64,000 bases of DNA from Rhizophagus clarus (GCA_015698045.1 BLAL01000208.1:930001-994000), one strand, 5' to 3'. Counted from the stretch's first letter, positions 37,432-48,866 are shown. Program-made: numbers and translations. The notes: generated from the letters alone by a model not told the origin.

Positions 37432-37960
37432 TTCTGATCAGTTTTGGTAAATTCAATTTCAGTTTAGGTTTTACAGTTTACCGAACTAAATTACCGATGA
37501 ACAAAAACGTTTTTTAAATTAATAATTCAAAATAAAGAACGTTGTGAAATTCTGTCTGAGTGAAATGTTCTTTTTTAATTAAATAATTAATGCGTTCTTT
37601 TTTAATTAAATAATTGATGCGAAATGTTCTTTTTTAATTAAATAATTGATGCGAAATGTTCTTTTTTAATTAAATAATTGATAAAAAGCGGGTTTGGTAC
37701 TGACTCCTTTTTTTTCAAAAAAAAGATTATTTATATATAAAAACGCTAGAACTGTCAGTTTTAGCATTTTTTTTGCGTTTATCGTGAAAATGTAATTTTT
37801 ATTGAAATAATTAAAAAAAACATTGCGAAAACTTTTTTTTTATCAAATATAAAAAAAAACATCGCAAAAACGTTTTGCATCAGTATATTAATAAATATCA
37901 ATAATAAAAACAGTTTTTCAGTAATTAACTATCGGCAAAAACTGAACCGAACTTTGTAAC
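37432..37960. mobile_element. Truncated hAT-type element related to 33028-34107
   Basis: Starts TAGGGTTCTGATCAGTTTTG, matching the terminus at 33028. The inside has GCGAAATGTTCTTTTTTAAT repeats and GTTTTTCAGTAATTAAC near the far side. The right terminus is missing. It lies within element 3, so either it inserted there or it became part of the element. Confidence 0.55.
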
Positions 37961-38376
37961 AATTATGTAGATCATAATCCTATAATTTTCTCCATTATCA
38001 AATTTTGACCTTTTATAAAGTTATGACTTCTTATAATTGCACCCAACCATGAGTTCTCTGGACCGGTCGGTTAAGTACCATAAGTTCTCTGGACTGGCTT
38101 AACCAAAATTTTATAATTTTATAGAATAATTATTTTGATATCTTGTTTTAATAGTAAGAGTATATTTGTATACTTTATTTGCTTTTAGAGAATTGCCAGC
38201 AAAAAACGAAATTGTCTTGTTTCCGCTTATAAAAGGCCATGTACGACCAGTCTTATATTAAATAATAAATCGTTATAACGAATTTTTAACATAATATCAT
38301 TAAATGCATTTATTTACTTTTATTATATGTACAAATTTAGCAAAAAAAATAAAAACAATATAACACTAGTATAATT

Positions 38377-38533
38377 AAAGAAAATCACTTTCATATTCAT
38401 ATTCCTCGTCAGTATAATGAGAAAGTATATAATCTAAAATTTCTTCATCGTTATCCAATCACGAATCCTGGGCATCATCATACCAGTAGTCAAAGATCTT
38501 TTCTATATATTTATAAAACTGAAAATTAAAGAA
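38377..38533 (-). pseudogene. Acidic C-terminal exon inside element 3
   Basis: After a TTTTCAG acceptor at about 38525 the minus strand reads FYKYIEKIFDYWYDDAQDS-stop-LDNDEEILDYILS and closes EYEYESDFL. The acidic, Tyr-rich tail resembles the ends of accessory proteins in the Plavaka and CACTA elements here. Upstream exons were not assigned; one internal TGA. Confidence 0.4.
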
Positions 38534-38932
38534 TCTTAAAGTAAAAAATTATAAAATGTAATGAAATTTCGAAAATGATCTTAAGTTTATTAAACCTCCA
38601 AAAATTTTGATCTTTCGCATTGCAAGCATTAATAAGTAAGTTTATTTTTCAACTTAACTTTTTTTATCAAAAAATGCCTAGAACAAGACGCTATCTTATT
38701 GAAAGTTGCAATCTGTTACACAAGTTAATTTACATATAATCTGATCGTGAAAAAATTATTGAATATTAATTAACCCCTAATTTTTATTTTGGTTTTTTTT
38801 TCTTTCTGATTATCGTTAATTTTCGTCTTTATTTTCTGTTTCTGTAAGTTGCTATAACACAATATAAAAATTGTGATAAAATTTGACTTTAATACAAATT
38901 TTATTTATTCCAGAATATTACTCAGAAACGAT

Positions 38933-39310
38933 ATGGGCCGCAAGCACAAACGCAACAGCGTTAAATACATTAAACAAAGTAACGAAAATTTAAGGCAGGA
39001 AAATGAAAATTTAAAGCAAATAACAAATTATACCATGGCTCAAAATATAGAAATTCAAAATAAAGTTACAACGCTGGAAAATTATAATTACGGCCTAATC
39101 AAAATCCTAGAAATCCAAAAGGAAGCAAATGATTTTCAGCAGCAAAAGATTGAAATTATGGAAAGTCAATTATCTATATTAAACGAGCAAGTGGCTAATG
39201 GTTCAACCCTACCGTTCGTTCAACAAAAAGATTATGAAAAATCGGAATTTGGCAGGGCCTTAGCATTAGCCTGCTCTATTAAAATATTAAAAATAATATC
39301 ATTTTTGTAA
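38933..39310 (+). CDS. Small coiled-coil protein, unknown function
   Basis: Start at the ATG at 38933 (MGRKHKRNSVKYIKQSNENL), a basic N-terminus followed by a leucine/asparagine heptad coiled coil (ENENLKQITNY...KVTTLENYNYG) and IMESQLSILNEQVA. 125 codons. It ends beside a palindromic repeat array. It lies within element 3 between its left end and the accessory gene. Could be element cargo or a captured gene fragment; the last ten codons may run into intronic sequence. No domain beyond the coiled coil. Confidence 0.5.
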   Translation: MGRKHKRNSVKYIKQSNENLRQENENLKQITNYTMAQNIEIQNKVTTLENYNYGLIKILEIQKEANDFQQQKIEIMESQLSILNEQVANGSTLPFVQQKDYEKSEFGRALALACSIKILKIISFL

Positions 39311-39329
39311 ATATTATTTGAAATTTATT

Positions 39330-39750
39330 GTATGTAATACAAGAATTGATAATGTGATTTCGATTCAAGAAAAGTTCGCTTGAACTTTTCTTGAAATTTA
39401 TTGTAATACAAGAATTGATAACGTGATTTTGATTTAAGAAAAGTTCGCTTAAACTTTTCTTAAAATTTATTGTAATACAAGAATTGATAATGTAATTTCG
39501 ATTCAAGAAAAGTTCGCTCGAACTTTTCTTGAAATTTATTGTAATACAAGAATTGATAACGTGATTTCGATTCAAGAAAAGTTCGCTCGAACTTTTCTTG
39601 AAATTTATTGTAATACAAGAATTGATAATGTGATTTCGATTCAAGAAAAATTTGCTCGAATTTTTCTTGAAATTTATTGTAATACAAGAATTGATAACGT
39701 GATTTCAATTCAAGAAAAATTCGCTCAAACTTTTCTTAATCGAAATCATG
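39330..39750. repeat. Palindromic tandem repeat array, left block
   Basis: Six units of 60-70 bp, each holding the perfect inverted repeat AAGAAAAGTTCG-C-TCGAACTTTTCTT, joined by TTATTGTAATACAAGAATTG. The same palindrome occurs at 47303-47500 in the same element. Open frames on both strands are by-products. Confidence 0.85.
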
Positions 39751-40082
39751 TTATCCGATGTAATAATAATGATGACTCGATTGGCTGATATTCAGAACTT
39801 TATTTTAATTAATAAATCAGAACATATTTAATTATTTATCTCCAGATTCGGCCTAAAATTGAACTACTTTGAAAATTTCATATATTATGTATATTAATTC
39901 GATTTAGAATTAAACAAAGCTTACGGTCATAACTTATGAGTTAATGTTTGTATACTGTATTATGTAGACAGTTATTTTAAAAAATCATTGAATATTTATA
40001 TTATAAAAAATTTAATGAATGTGACTGTAAATGCAAACTCTTCGAATATTTTATTTAATATTGGCACCGTACAAGTAAATCT

Positions 40083-40135
40083 ATTTCTACAGTAAAAGCT
40101 CGTTACTGTCAGATAGCTCATTGTAACGAGCTTTG
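40083..40135. other. Short inverted repeat
   Basis: AAAGCTCGTTAC and GTAACGAGCTTT separated by about 20 bp. It lies just past the 3' end of the accessory gene and could act in transcript ending; not tested. Confidence 0.35.
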
Positions 40136-40173
40136 ACTATTTCTTTTCTTTTTTTTTGTTGACGTTCGTGATC

Positions 40174-41355
40174 TCATTGACGTTGTTGACGTTCGTGACC
40201 ATTATCTTTTTCAGTATCTCCCTCGTCTTCGTCATCAGAATGAATAGATGCCACGAGCCTTTTGAGTGGACCGTTGTATCCAGATATAATCCATTTGGGA
40301 GCGTTTAAAGGTGGATTGACTTCTTCAACAAGCTGAGAATCACTGTAAGTCTGAATGTGTTTCTTAAAGTTACGACCCTTTGATTTCTGATTTGTGACTT
40401 CATCCAAATATCCCCGCAAAAACTGCTGCAACTTTTTTTTTAAATAATTAGTATATGCTGATTTACATTAAACAAATCAACACACTTACAGTATTAGATC
40501 GCCATTACAGGTCGTAAGTCACTATCTTATTTTCATCAGCCCTTCATCACTTTCGGAAATTTTGGGACTGTGATAAGTGTTGTTGCTAGTGATTGCTTTT
40601 AAATCATTTTTTTCAAATTTATTTATTAATTTATCTTTAGAACTTCGCAAATGATTTATCGCAATTGTCCTTCTTTTCCTCTTTTGTAAAAAAAAACTAA
40701 TAAAAATAATGATTGGATTAAATTTTTGTGATATATATTTATTAATTTACCTCTGATCAGTGTGAGTTAGTGTGTTTCTTTCTCATTTGTTTCTTTCTTT
40801 CTTCTTCCAGCTTATTCTTGTCTTTTTCGTTCTCACGTTGATGTCTATGTCTTTAATGAATGAGTTGGTATATAACGTTGTTAGTTACTGGGTATGTATC
40901 ACAACTTAACACGTTCATTATGAAAGGAATCATCGTCTTTAACACAAATTCCTTCTGATCTTCAAAAGTTTTACTGACGTCAAGATTTTCGGTAGTCTTT
41001 GGATGATCCAAAAAACGTCTCGCTAACATAAAAATTATAGTTTATGTTTTATTATAATAAAAATGAAATAAACTCGAAATTTTTAGTTACTCTAAAAGCA
41101 TCTCTTAAATTTTTATCCATGTCCGTTACACTTGCGTATAACTTGCGTTTTTTTGAAAGATGTTTTCTTGATCCTATAATAAAACAATAAAATATCAATA
41201 GATCAGAACAATGACGAACCAGATCAAAATTATCATAAAATATACCCTTTTCTTTCGTTCGCTCTGATATACTCGATTCATCTGAATTACTTTGTTCGTC
41301 TGAACTATTTGTTTTATCTGACTCTTCACATGATGTATCATATTGATTTTCTTAT
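40174..41355 (-). pseudogene. Element 3 accessory gene, divergent from transposase
   Basis: Minus-strand exons: about 41355-41250 (acidic/Ser-rich, SCEESDKTNSSDEQSNSDES), about 41177-41080 (basic SRKHLSKKRKLYAS), about 41030-40790 (FLDHPKTTENLDVSKTFEDQ, KEFVLKTMIPFIMNVLS), about 40690-40520 (KKRKRRTIAINHLRSS) and 40431-40174 (QQFLRGYLDEVTNQKSKGRN, APKWIISGYNGPLKRL, acidic tail). At least one internal stop near 40855. First exon not found. The YLDEVTNQKSKGRNFKK and PKWIISGYNGPLKR blocks look conserved-domain-like, but no family is named with confidence. Possible DNA-binding partner of the transposase. Confidence 0.5.
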
Positions 41356-41419
41356 TTAAAAAAATAAAATAAAGTCATATATTGGTGCTATTCCTGAATA
41401 TATTTATAAAAATTATTGT

Positions 41420-41530
41420 TATATTTGAAGGTGAAAACACACTTTTAAGTAAACGCGAAGGTAACTTTTAAGCAAACACGGTAACTTTTGAGCAAACACG
41501 GTGACTTTTAAGCAAACGTGAAAGTGAAAA
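41420..41530. promoter_or_regulatory. Direct repeats between divergent genes of element 3
   Basis: Four near-identical units of about 22 bp, core ACTTTTAAGCAAACACGGT, between the accessory gene and the transposase start. Likely a regulatory or protein-binding array. Confidence 0.5.
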
Positions 41531-41780
41531 CGTACGACTTTTAAATATATTTATGGGTACAATTGATTTACAAATTGATGCATCGGCGCATGGATATTTA
41601 CTAGTTTTCACAATAATACAAACTAATTGATATCAATTTTTTTGAAGTTTCACGTGTAAATGAGTTAAACAGTAAATCTATCTCAATGCGTGATTATATT
41701 CATATATATTACTATATTTGAACGGTTAAATACTGTAATACCGTTAATTCGTTATCAACAATTCTGATACTTACGTCGAT

Positions 41781-44700
41781 ATGTCTACAAGAGTGAGAGA
41801 TAAGGTACCATGTGATTGCAAAAATTGTGATGGAAAACTTGTTGATGAAAAAACAAGAAATAAATATGCTGAATTAGAAAGAAATCTAGCTTTCAGAATT
41901 TCTGGATTCATTTCTTCTTTATATCGATCATGTGATTCTTCATGCAATCTTGAGATGGCAAATATCAGATACAATACTGTTGCAAAGAAGTTGACAAGAA
42001 GGATTAGAGCTGCCGAACAAGAGTCAAAGTTACCTGAAGATGATAATTATTATGACCCAACTTCAGCTGATTTTGATCAACATTTTCCTTTAAAAAAGCG
42101 AAGAAGGCAAGACAATTTTCAAGAAGTAAAATCCGTATTAGAAGGTAATGATAATTTTAGTCCTATTGAACCTATTTATGAAGAAGAAGATGATAATGAT
42201 GACAAAGATGATGATGATGATGACGAAGATGATGATGATGATGACGAAGATGATGATGATGATGACGATGATGATGATGATGATGACGAAGATGACGATG
42301 AAGATGATGATGACAATAACGAAGATGACGACGAAGATGATGATGACTAAGAAGAAGATGATGATGATGATAACTATGAACAATTTGATGCATCTAATAC
42401 AAATTTTGATTATGCCGATTCTTGGATAGTATTATGGATTTTGAAATATCAATCAAGATTCCGCTTGCCTGATGTTGCCATAAATGTTCTGATCAAGTTT
42501 TTCTGTCAAGTATTGCAAGATATCAATCACACAAGATACAAGGAATTTCCCTCTTCCTTACACATCGCTAAAAAACTATTAAAAGTCAGTAAATGGTTGA
42601 ACTATACAGTATGTCAAAAATGTAATACTTTATACAATGCGGCTGAGGTTTTAAAGGAAGATGATTTCAAATGTAGCTATATAGAATTTCTTAACCATCC
42701 AATGCGAACAAAAAGAAAACCTTGTGAAGCGGAGCTAATAGAACAGGTGCCAATTGTAAAAGGCTACAAAAGACGCTCCAAGTTATTGTTTCCCTTGCCA
42801 GATTTAAAGACGCAAATAGCTTCTTTGTATCAGCGACCTGATTTTGAAAAACAACTTGTAAAATGGACAAACTGGCATGCAAATAGCGGGATGATGACAG
42901 ATGTTTATGATGGTGAAATTTGGAAAAATTTCTCTTCACAAATAGACAATTCAGAATCACAATTTTTCACAAAAGAGACGGCAGATTCCAATCTAGGTAT
43001 AATGATAAATCTAGACTGGTTCCAACTGTTCGATTCTACTCCATATAGTTGTGGTGCTATATATGGCGTAATATGTAATTTACCACGAAACGTTCGATTC
43101 AATAAGGAAAACATATTAACACTTGGACTTCTACCAGGGCCTTCCGAAGTTAAATTAGATAAAATCAACAATTATCTCACTCCGATAATAAATGAATTGC
43201 TAGACTTCTGGAATGAAGTTAAGTTGCCTACCAAGAAGTGTCCAAATGGTAAAAAAATTCGATTAGCTGTTATATGTTGTTCTAATGACATTCCGGCCGC
43301 AAGGAAGTTATGTGGGCACATATCGGCATTAGTCGGATGTCATAGGTGCTACAAAATAGCAACGAGCAAAGAGGAAGGTCAAAGGCTGAACTTCAGGAGT
43401 TTTGATGACATGGAAAACTGGTTCACAACAAGAGACGTAAAAGAACATAAACGTAATGCTGCAATTTGGAAACAACAGAACACTGAAGAGGATAGGAGGC
43501 GGCATGTCAGTGAGACTTATGTAAGATGGTCAGAGATGCTTCGATTACCATACCATGACCCAATTAGACATTTAGTTGTTGACCCCATGCATAATTTATT
43601 TCTTGGAATTGCACAATGGATTATTAAAAAATTATGGATTGAAGGCAATAAGATTTCTAAATCTGATTTAGAAATAATGGAAAGAAGAGCAAAAGGTATC
43701 AAGATACCCACCAATTTAGGACGAGCTCCATATAAAATTATCACAGGTGAAGGTTTTTCTGGTTTTACGGCCGATTAGTGGAAAACTTTTGTCTTGGTGT
43801 ATGCAATACTGATAATGTGGGATTTACTATCTGCCCCAGATCAGAAAATTTTAGGGAATTTTGTCAGAGCTTGTTCACTTTTGGTTTGTAGAATTATTGA
43901 CAATAATATGATAACAGAAGCTCACGAACGGTTACTTAAAGTTGCATTATTAATTGAAGAGCATTATGGACCAGAAAAAATCATTCCAAATCTCCACCTA
44001 TGCTTACATATTAGAGAATGTTGTCAGGATTATGGTCCGTTATATTCATTTTGGTGTTTTTCATTCGAAAGGATGAATGGTGTTTTAGGTAAGTTATATG
44101 TTAATTGCTGTAAACGATGAAAATTTGCAATAATGTAGTAAATTTATCTTATTTATATTTAGGCTTTTTTCCAAATAGTCATCGTCAAATAGAGCCAGAA
44201 CTATTACAGATAATTATGCAAAACTGGAGACTTGACAACATTTTATCCTCTCAATTGAATAATGAAAAGCTTACTGAAGGATTAAAATTATTAAAACCTC
44301 GGTCCACTACCGGCACTCTTTCTGCTTATGACGAATTAGATTATAATGAACTATTTCGATTCAGGCAGATTTTCTGCCAAGAGACTGACAATACAATTAA
44401 TGGTAGTGAGGCATTTCCTGGTAAAATGCTTATACCAAGAAAAAATAGGGTTTCTCTGCCTGATGATATTTATCAAATCTTAATTGAATATTATAGTAAT
44501 GCATATGAATCGAAATTTATATCAATTGCAGAATCAGCATCAGCCAGTCTGAACGATATTGTTGTTACAAATATGTTTAATCAGTTTGGTCGTGTCCAAA
44601 TTTCAGCAGAGGTTTTTGGGTCGGTAATGGCACCACGATTCTTTAAAAATGCATATATTTTAGCTAAATTTATCCAAGATAATAAAACGAGTGATTTATT

Positions 44701-44966
44701 TCCTGGTCAGATACAATATTACATTGAACATACAACCAATACACCGAATAGTCTCAAAACTCATCGGTTAGCATTGATTAGATGGTATAAACTGGCACTA
44801 AATCGACAAACACAATTTTATACGAGCAGAAGAATGTTCAAATATTGAACTTTGGGAAAATGACTTTTACGATTTGAGTCGGGATTGCTTAATCCCAATT
44901 CATAATATATATAGCCAATTCGTGTCTAGTCAATTTACGATTGGTAAAAAAAGATCTAGGCTATAA
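41781..44966 (+). pseudogene. CACTA-type Tnp2 transposase (element 3)
   Basis: Starts MSTRVRDKVPCDCKNCDGKL at 41781 with a Cys-rich knuckle (CXCXXC). Then a polyaspartate linker, a second Cys pair (VCQKCNTLY), and the Tnp2 core: MINLDWFQLFDSTPYSCGAI, GLLPGPSEVKLDKINNYL, RLAVICCSNDIPAARKLCG, VGCHRCYK, VDPMHNLFLGIAQWIIK, SFWCFSFERMNGVLG and FFPNSHRQIEPELL. An intron at 44089-44161 (GTAAGT...TTTAG) splits MNGVLG from FFPNS. Few defects: TAA at 42348, TAG at 43776 where Gln is expected (GFTAD-stop-WKTF), and a frameshift near 44820 before AEECSNIELWENDFYDLS. Role: cut-and-paste transposition in the nucleus. Confidence 0.9.
42185..42350 (+). repeat. GAT/GAC microsatellite coding polyaspartate
   Basis: A (GAT)n-rich tract inside the transposase frame, encoding about 50 Asp/Glu. 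It explains the open frames on the other strand. Length is probably polymorphic. Confidence 0.9.
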
Positions 44967-45233
44967 TACCAATAAACTGGCAATTTCATTTATAGGGAAT
45001 ACTTATAAAATATTCTAAATAATCAATCTATTGTTTTATTTTATTATAAACTTCATTTAGAAAATAATGAAGTATAATAATAATGTATAATAGATTTATT
45101 AAATGAAAAATTTGATTTGCAAAATTTGCGAAAATTATAATTATTTTAATACAAAAGAAAAAGTTCATTGCAAACGAACTTTATTCAATTTCCCAGTTAG
45201 AAGAATTAAAATGAAATTTAACGAAATCACTAT

Positions 45234-46418
45234 TCATTCATCGTTTTCGCTGTCAGGAAAGTATTTTGGAGAATCAGTATCACAATCTTCCATTTTAACT
45301 GTTTCATGTATTCTAAGAAAATTTTCTTTTCTTTTCTGTTGTTCCAGATTTTTTTTATGATTATAGATTGCTTGTCCTTCTTCTTCCGTGATAATATGCC
45401 CTGTCTTGACTAATTTTAGCCAGATTTCGTATCTGGCAGTACTTAAAGTGGATTTAAAAAAATTTATTTCCAGGTTTGGGAAAGCATCAATGATGCCCCA
45501 TTCCCGATTTGCAAGACCGACTAAACTTTTGATTCTTTTTCCCGTTTTTATAATAGTTGATATATCTCGAGTATTATTAAATTTTCTAGAACCAGAGTTA
45601 TATTCAATTATTTTTTTATTAGCCTGGTTTTTTATTGTCTCTCCTTTAACTCTAACCTTGTATAAATTACAATAAATCTCTATTTTTCGATGTAATACAA
45701 GAAAATTTACGTATCCTCTAAACAACCTTCTTCTTCTTATTTCTGTCTCGATGTGCTCATCAAGAAGCCTATCGTAAACTTTTATTAAATGGGTAATTAA
45801 CATTTTTATAGTATTTTCTTTAATAGTGTCAAAATCATCGCACTTTAAGAGATCTTTCTCTGAAATTATTTCAGGAAAATTTAATTCGCTCTGAAAGTCA
45901 ATTACTTCTTCCTCTTCCTCCTCCTCCTCTTTCCTTAAATTATAGATTATTAAAAAATCCTTATCGGTTTGATTTTCAATTTCAGCTTTGAATTCTTCCT
46001 TTGTTAATGTACTTAACTTTTCTAACAACTTTTGGATATACAATTTAACGTTAATATTGATTGGATTCATTGTAGGAGGAGTAGTTGGCAAATTGTCAAT
46101 ATGTAATAGTAGTTCGTATAAATTTTTTGCCATTTCGATTGCTTGTGCGTATAAGATTGGTCTTGCGTTTCTTGCTGTTAATGAACTTATTGAACTAGAT
46201 CCTGGGGCTATGCTTGCTGTTTGTAAACTTTGAATTTCTTCTTTTTTATTAAGAAGTATTTTAAAATTTCTGAATTCGTTGCTATCAATAACTGCTTCTT
46301 GATCGGAAATTAAATTAAGAGATTTTATTCCAAGATTTTTCATATCTCTATTAATACCTAGAACAAATTCAAGAATGTTCAATTCTTTAACAGAAAGGAT
46401 TGAAACAGAAATAAACAT
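45234..46418 (-). CDS. Intact 394-codon protein of unknown function, element 3 cargo
   Basis: Uninterrupted frame convergent with the transposase. Features: Ser/Ala-rich patch (SIAPGSSSISSL), a glutamate run near residue 170, a basic region (ETEIRRRRLFRGYVNFLVL), KTGKRIKSLVGLANREWGII, and an acidic tail (CDTDSPKYFPDSENDE). The first Met at 46418 is plausible, but an upstream exon cannot be excluded. No recognised domain. Being uninterrupted while the neighbouring transposase is broken is notable. It could be a TnpA-like DNA-binding protein or host-derived cargo. It ends about 270 bp from the transposase 3' end. Confidence 0.65.
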   Translation of the reverse strand: MFISVSILSVKELNILEFVLGINRDMKNLGIKSLNLISDQEAVIDSNEFRNFKILLNKKEEIQSLQTASIAPGSSSISSLTARNARPILYAQAIEMAKNLYELLLHIDNLPTTPPTMNPININVKLYIQKLLEKLSTLTKEEFKAEIENQTDKDFLIIYNLRKEEEEEEEEVIDFQSELNFPEIISEKDLLKCDDFDTIKENTIKMLITHLIKVYDRLLDEHIETEIRRRRLFRGYVNFLVLHRKIEIYCNLYKVRVKGETIKNQANKKIIEYNSGSRKFNNTRDISTIIKTGKRIKSLVGLANREWGIIDAFPNLEINFFKSTLSTARYEIWLKLVKTGHIITEEEGQAIYNHKKNLEQQKRKENFLRIHETVKMEDCDTDSPKYFPDSENDE

Positions 46419-46445
46419 TCTTAATAAAATTTTATTTAATGATAA

Positions 46446-46601
46446 TTATAAATTATATATATAATCTTGCATACTATTTTGTCTTGATGTTACTTCTCGA
46501 TCGTCCGCTTCTCGATCGTCTGCTTCTTGTTTGTCCGCTACTTGATTAAAATCTATTATTTGTTCATTCACTTCTTGATTAAAATCTGTTACTTGTTCCA
46601 T
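46446..46601 (-). CDS. Small 51-codon frame upstream of the 394-codon gene
   Basis: MEQVTDFNQEVNEQ with repeated VTDFNQ/IIDFNQ and EADDRE units. It ends 28 bp before the larger gene. It may be an upstream exon or a small protein; splice signals that would join the frames are not convincing. Confidence 0.35.
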   Translation of the reverse strand: MEQVTDFNQEVNEQIIDFNQVADKQEADDREADDREVTSRQNSMQDYIYNL

Positions 46602-46740
46602 TCTTACAATTTGTAAGTAATGTTTGAAATAACTGAAGGAGAAGAAATTAATGAAAAAAAAGAAATTATGAAAGAGGAGAAATTATGAAGAAGGAAAAGA
46701 GAGACAGTTTAAATAAAGAAAAATTATGAAGAGCTGTATT

Positions 46741-47290
46741 ATTGTTCAAAAAAAACTTTATGAACAAATTTGTTTTTGATTCTCCCATTGTTTCTTTTGT
46801 TCCTTTTGATTCTCCCATTGTTTCTTTTGTTCCTTTTGATTCTCCCATTGTTTCTTTTGTTCATTTTGTTCATTTTGATTCTCCCATTATTCATTTTGTA
46901 CATTTTGTTCATTTTGTTCCTTTTGTTCATTTTGTTCCTTTTGTTCATTTTGTTCCTTTTGTTCATTTTGTTTATTTTGTTCCTTTTGTTCATTTTGTTC
47001 CTTTTGTTCATTTTGTTCCTTTTGTTCATTTTGTTCCTTTTGTTCATTTTGTTCCTTTTGTTCATTTTGTTCCTTTTGTTCATTTTTTCCTTTTGTTCCT
47101 TTTGTTCCTTTTGTTCATTTTGTTCCTTTTGTTCATTTTGTTCCTTTTGTTCATTTTGTTCCTTTTGTTCATTTTTTCCTTTTGTTCCTTTAGTTCCTTT
47201 TGATTCTCCCATTGATCCTTTTGGTCCTTTTGATCCTTTCATTGTTTCTTTTGTTCCTTTTGATGATCCTTCCATTGTTCACTTGTTCCT
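46741..47290. repeat. 18-bp minisatellite
   Basis: Tandem CATTTTGTTCCTTTTGTT units with variants carrying GATTCTCCCATTGTTTC. The multiple overlapping frames on both strands come from the repeat. No gene is proposed. Confidence 0.92.
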
Positions 47291-47302
47291 TTTGATCCTA
47301 AC

Positions 47303-47500
47303 GTGATCACAATTAAGAAAAGTTCGCTCGAACTTTTCTTAAAATTGTATTACAAATGTAACATGATCACGATTAAAAAAAATTTGAGCGAACTTTTCTT
47401 AAACTTGTATTACAATTATAACATGATCACAATTAAGAAAAGTTTGAGCGAACTTTTCTTAAACTTGTATTACAAATGTAACATTAATCACAATTAATCA
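47303..47500. repeat. Palindromic tandem repeat array, right block
   Basis: Three units of about 63 bp with AAGAAAAGTTCG-C-TCGAACTTTTCTT, joined by TTGTATTACAAATGTAACAT. Homologous, in the same orientation, to 39330-39750. Confidence 0.85.
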
Positions 47501-47509
47501 CAACGTATT

Positions 47510-48060
47510 CGAGTAAATAAAATAATATACATATAATACTAAATTTTATTAACAAAATTTTACAATATTATCACGTGACACATGTGATATACAAATAGAA
47601 GCTTTTAAAAAATTAGGTATCCAAAAGTCCAAGGCAAATTTTAATACAAATTTAAAAGATCACTATATATATAACTATATGAGATGAAAAATTACAACGT
47701 AGTTTTTCAATTTATCTATTATTAACCAATCAAAATCAGTCTGATCTTTATCACGTAACCTGATCTTAACGTGCATATAAATAACTAAACGTGACTCTGT
47801 TTATTTTTCAAAAAATATACACTCTTTCTTTTACATTTTACAGGTATATTAATTATTGTATTTTCGTCATTAAATTTATTGTACTGATTACTAATTATAT
47901 TTTATTTTATAATATTTTATTTTATAATATTTTTTTTTTTTTTTTTAACTTTAAAGGCGTTGGAGCCGCACTCTGTTTTATTTATGTAAAATAAGGGTAC
48001 ATTATTGCACCACTAGAATACAAATTAACGTTGCTTCAAGCCTCAAAGGACCCGTCTTAC
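47510..48060. other. AT-rich stretch with a small GC-richer island
   Basis: Mostly AT-rich without genes. Near 47955-48065 a block with GGCGTTGGAGCCGCACTC and GCCTCAAAGGACCCGTC stands out in composition; not identified as an RNA gene. Confidence 0.3.
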
Positions 48061-48270
48061 CATCCGCCTGTTATTTTATAATATTAACTTACCTTTTTTT
48101 AATATTACTAATGTTATTCTTTTTTTACTGACATTATCATGTATTTTCTTTAATATTACTAATGTTATTCTTTTTTTACTAACATTATCCTGTATTTTCT
48201 TTAATATTACTAATGTTATTCTTTTTTTACTAACATTATTATCCCGTATTTTTCTTTTTTTTTTATAAAT
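48060..48270. repeat. Short tandem repeat, about 60 bp x 3
   Basis: Units of TTTAATATTACTAATGTTAT followed by TCTTTTTTTACTRACATTAT. Located inside the right arm of element 3. Confidence 0.75.
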
Positions 48271-48524
48271 TTTATCAAACTCTTCATAATACTAACTTTT
48301 TATATTTGTGTATTTTATTATAATTATTACTAACTTTTTATATTTACGCTTTACTATTTATTAAATATTACTAACTTTATCAGTCATATACTAACATATT
48401 ATTATGATGAATGTTTTTATTTTAAATACTTATTAATATAAATAAAGATACTATGTATTTTATTTGTAATTCTAAATATTATGTGCTATAATAAATTTTA
48501 TTATTCGTTATATGATTCTACAAA

Positions 48525-48866
48525 AATTGGTCAGTCGACCATAATTTGACCATAATTTGACCATAATTCGACCATCAATTGACCATAATTCAACCATAAT
48601 TGACCATAATTCAACCATAATTTGACCATCAATCGACCATCAATTGACCATCAATCAACCATCAATTGACCATCAATCAACGATCAATCAACGATCATTG
48701 ATCTTTCAATCGGCATGCCGATTTGGTACCAATTTTCGACATAATCCGGCATCAATCAGGTAGTACAATTTATTGCCGATTGAATATTGATTTGTTTGAC
48801 CATTCATCAATCCTGATGGCCGATTGATAGCTGATTGATAGCTGATTTGACATCATTTGACCTGTA
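48525..48866. repeat. Right subterminal repeats of element 3
   Basis: An 11-12-bp motif ATCAATTGACC / ATAATTGACC is iterated about 15 times (48535-48680), then ATCAATCAGG, GATTGATAGCTGATTGATAG and the terminal inverted repeat. Confidence 0.8.

Larger units (their letters stand above)
37087..48866 (+). mobile_element. CACTA-type (EnSpm, Tnp2) transposon, 11.8 kb, element 3
   Basis: Left end TACAGATCGAATCATTGTCA, right end inverse TACAGGTCAAATGATGTCA. Flanking AAA (37084-37086 and 48867-48869) gives a 3-bp duplication, and rejoining the flanks restores the array unit TTTTAAAAATACATT exactly. Both ends carry ATCAATCAG/CTGATTGAT subterminal repeats. Contains a plus-strand Tnp2-type transposase (41781-44966), a divergent accessory gene (40174-41355), an intact 394-codon gene (45234-46418), a coiled-coil gene (38933-39310) and two arrays of one palindromic repeat. 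Confidence 0.85.

Noticed and set aside
39279-39788. Repeated frames on both strands
   Set aside because: By-products of the palindromic tandem repeat.
42138-42429. Overlapping frames rich in Ile/Val, Met or His
   Set aside because: Alternative readings of the GAT microsatellite within the transposase frame.
46741-47306. Several open frames of 150-180 codons on both strands
   Set aside because: All arise from the 18-bp CATTTTGTTCCTTTTGTT minisatellite; overlapping frames on both strands with simple repeats are not genes.
47955-48065. Possible tRNA or small RNA gene
   Set aside because: GC-richer, but no cloverleaf, A/B box or known RNA could be recognised.
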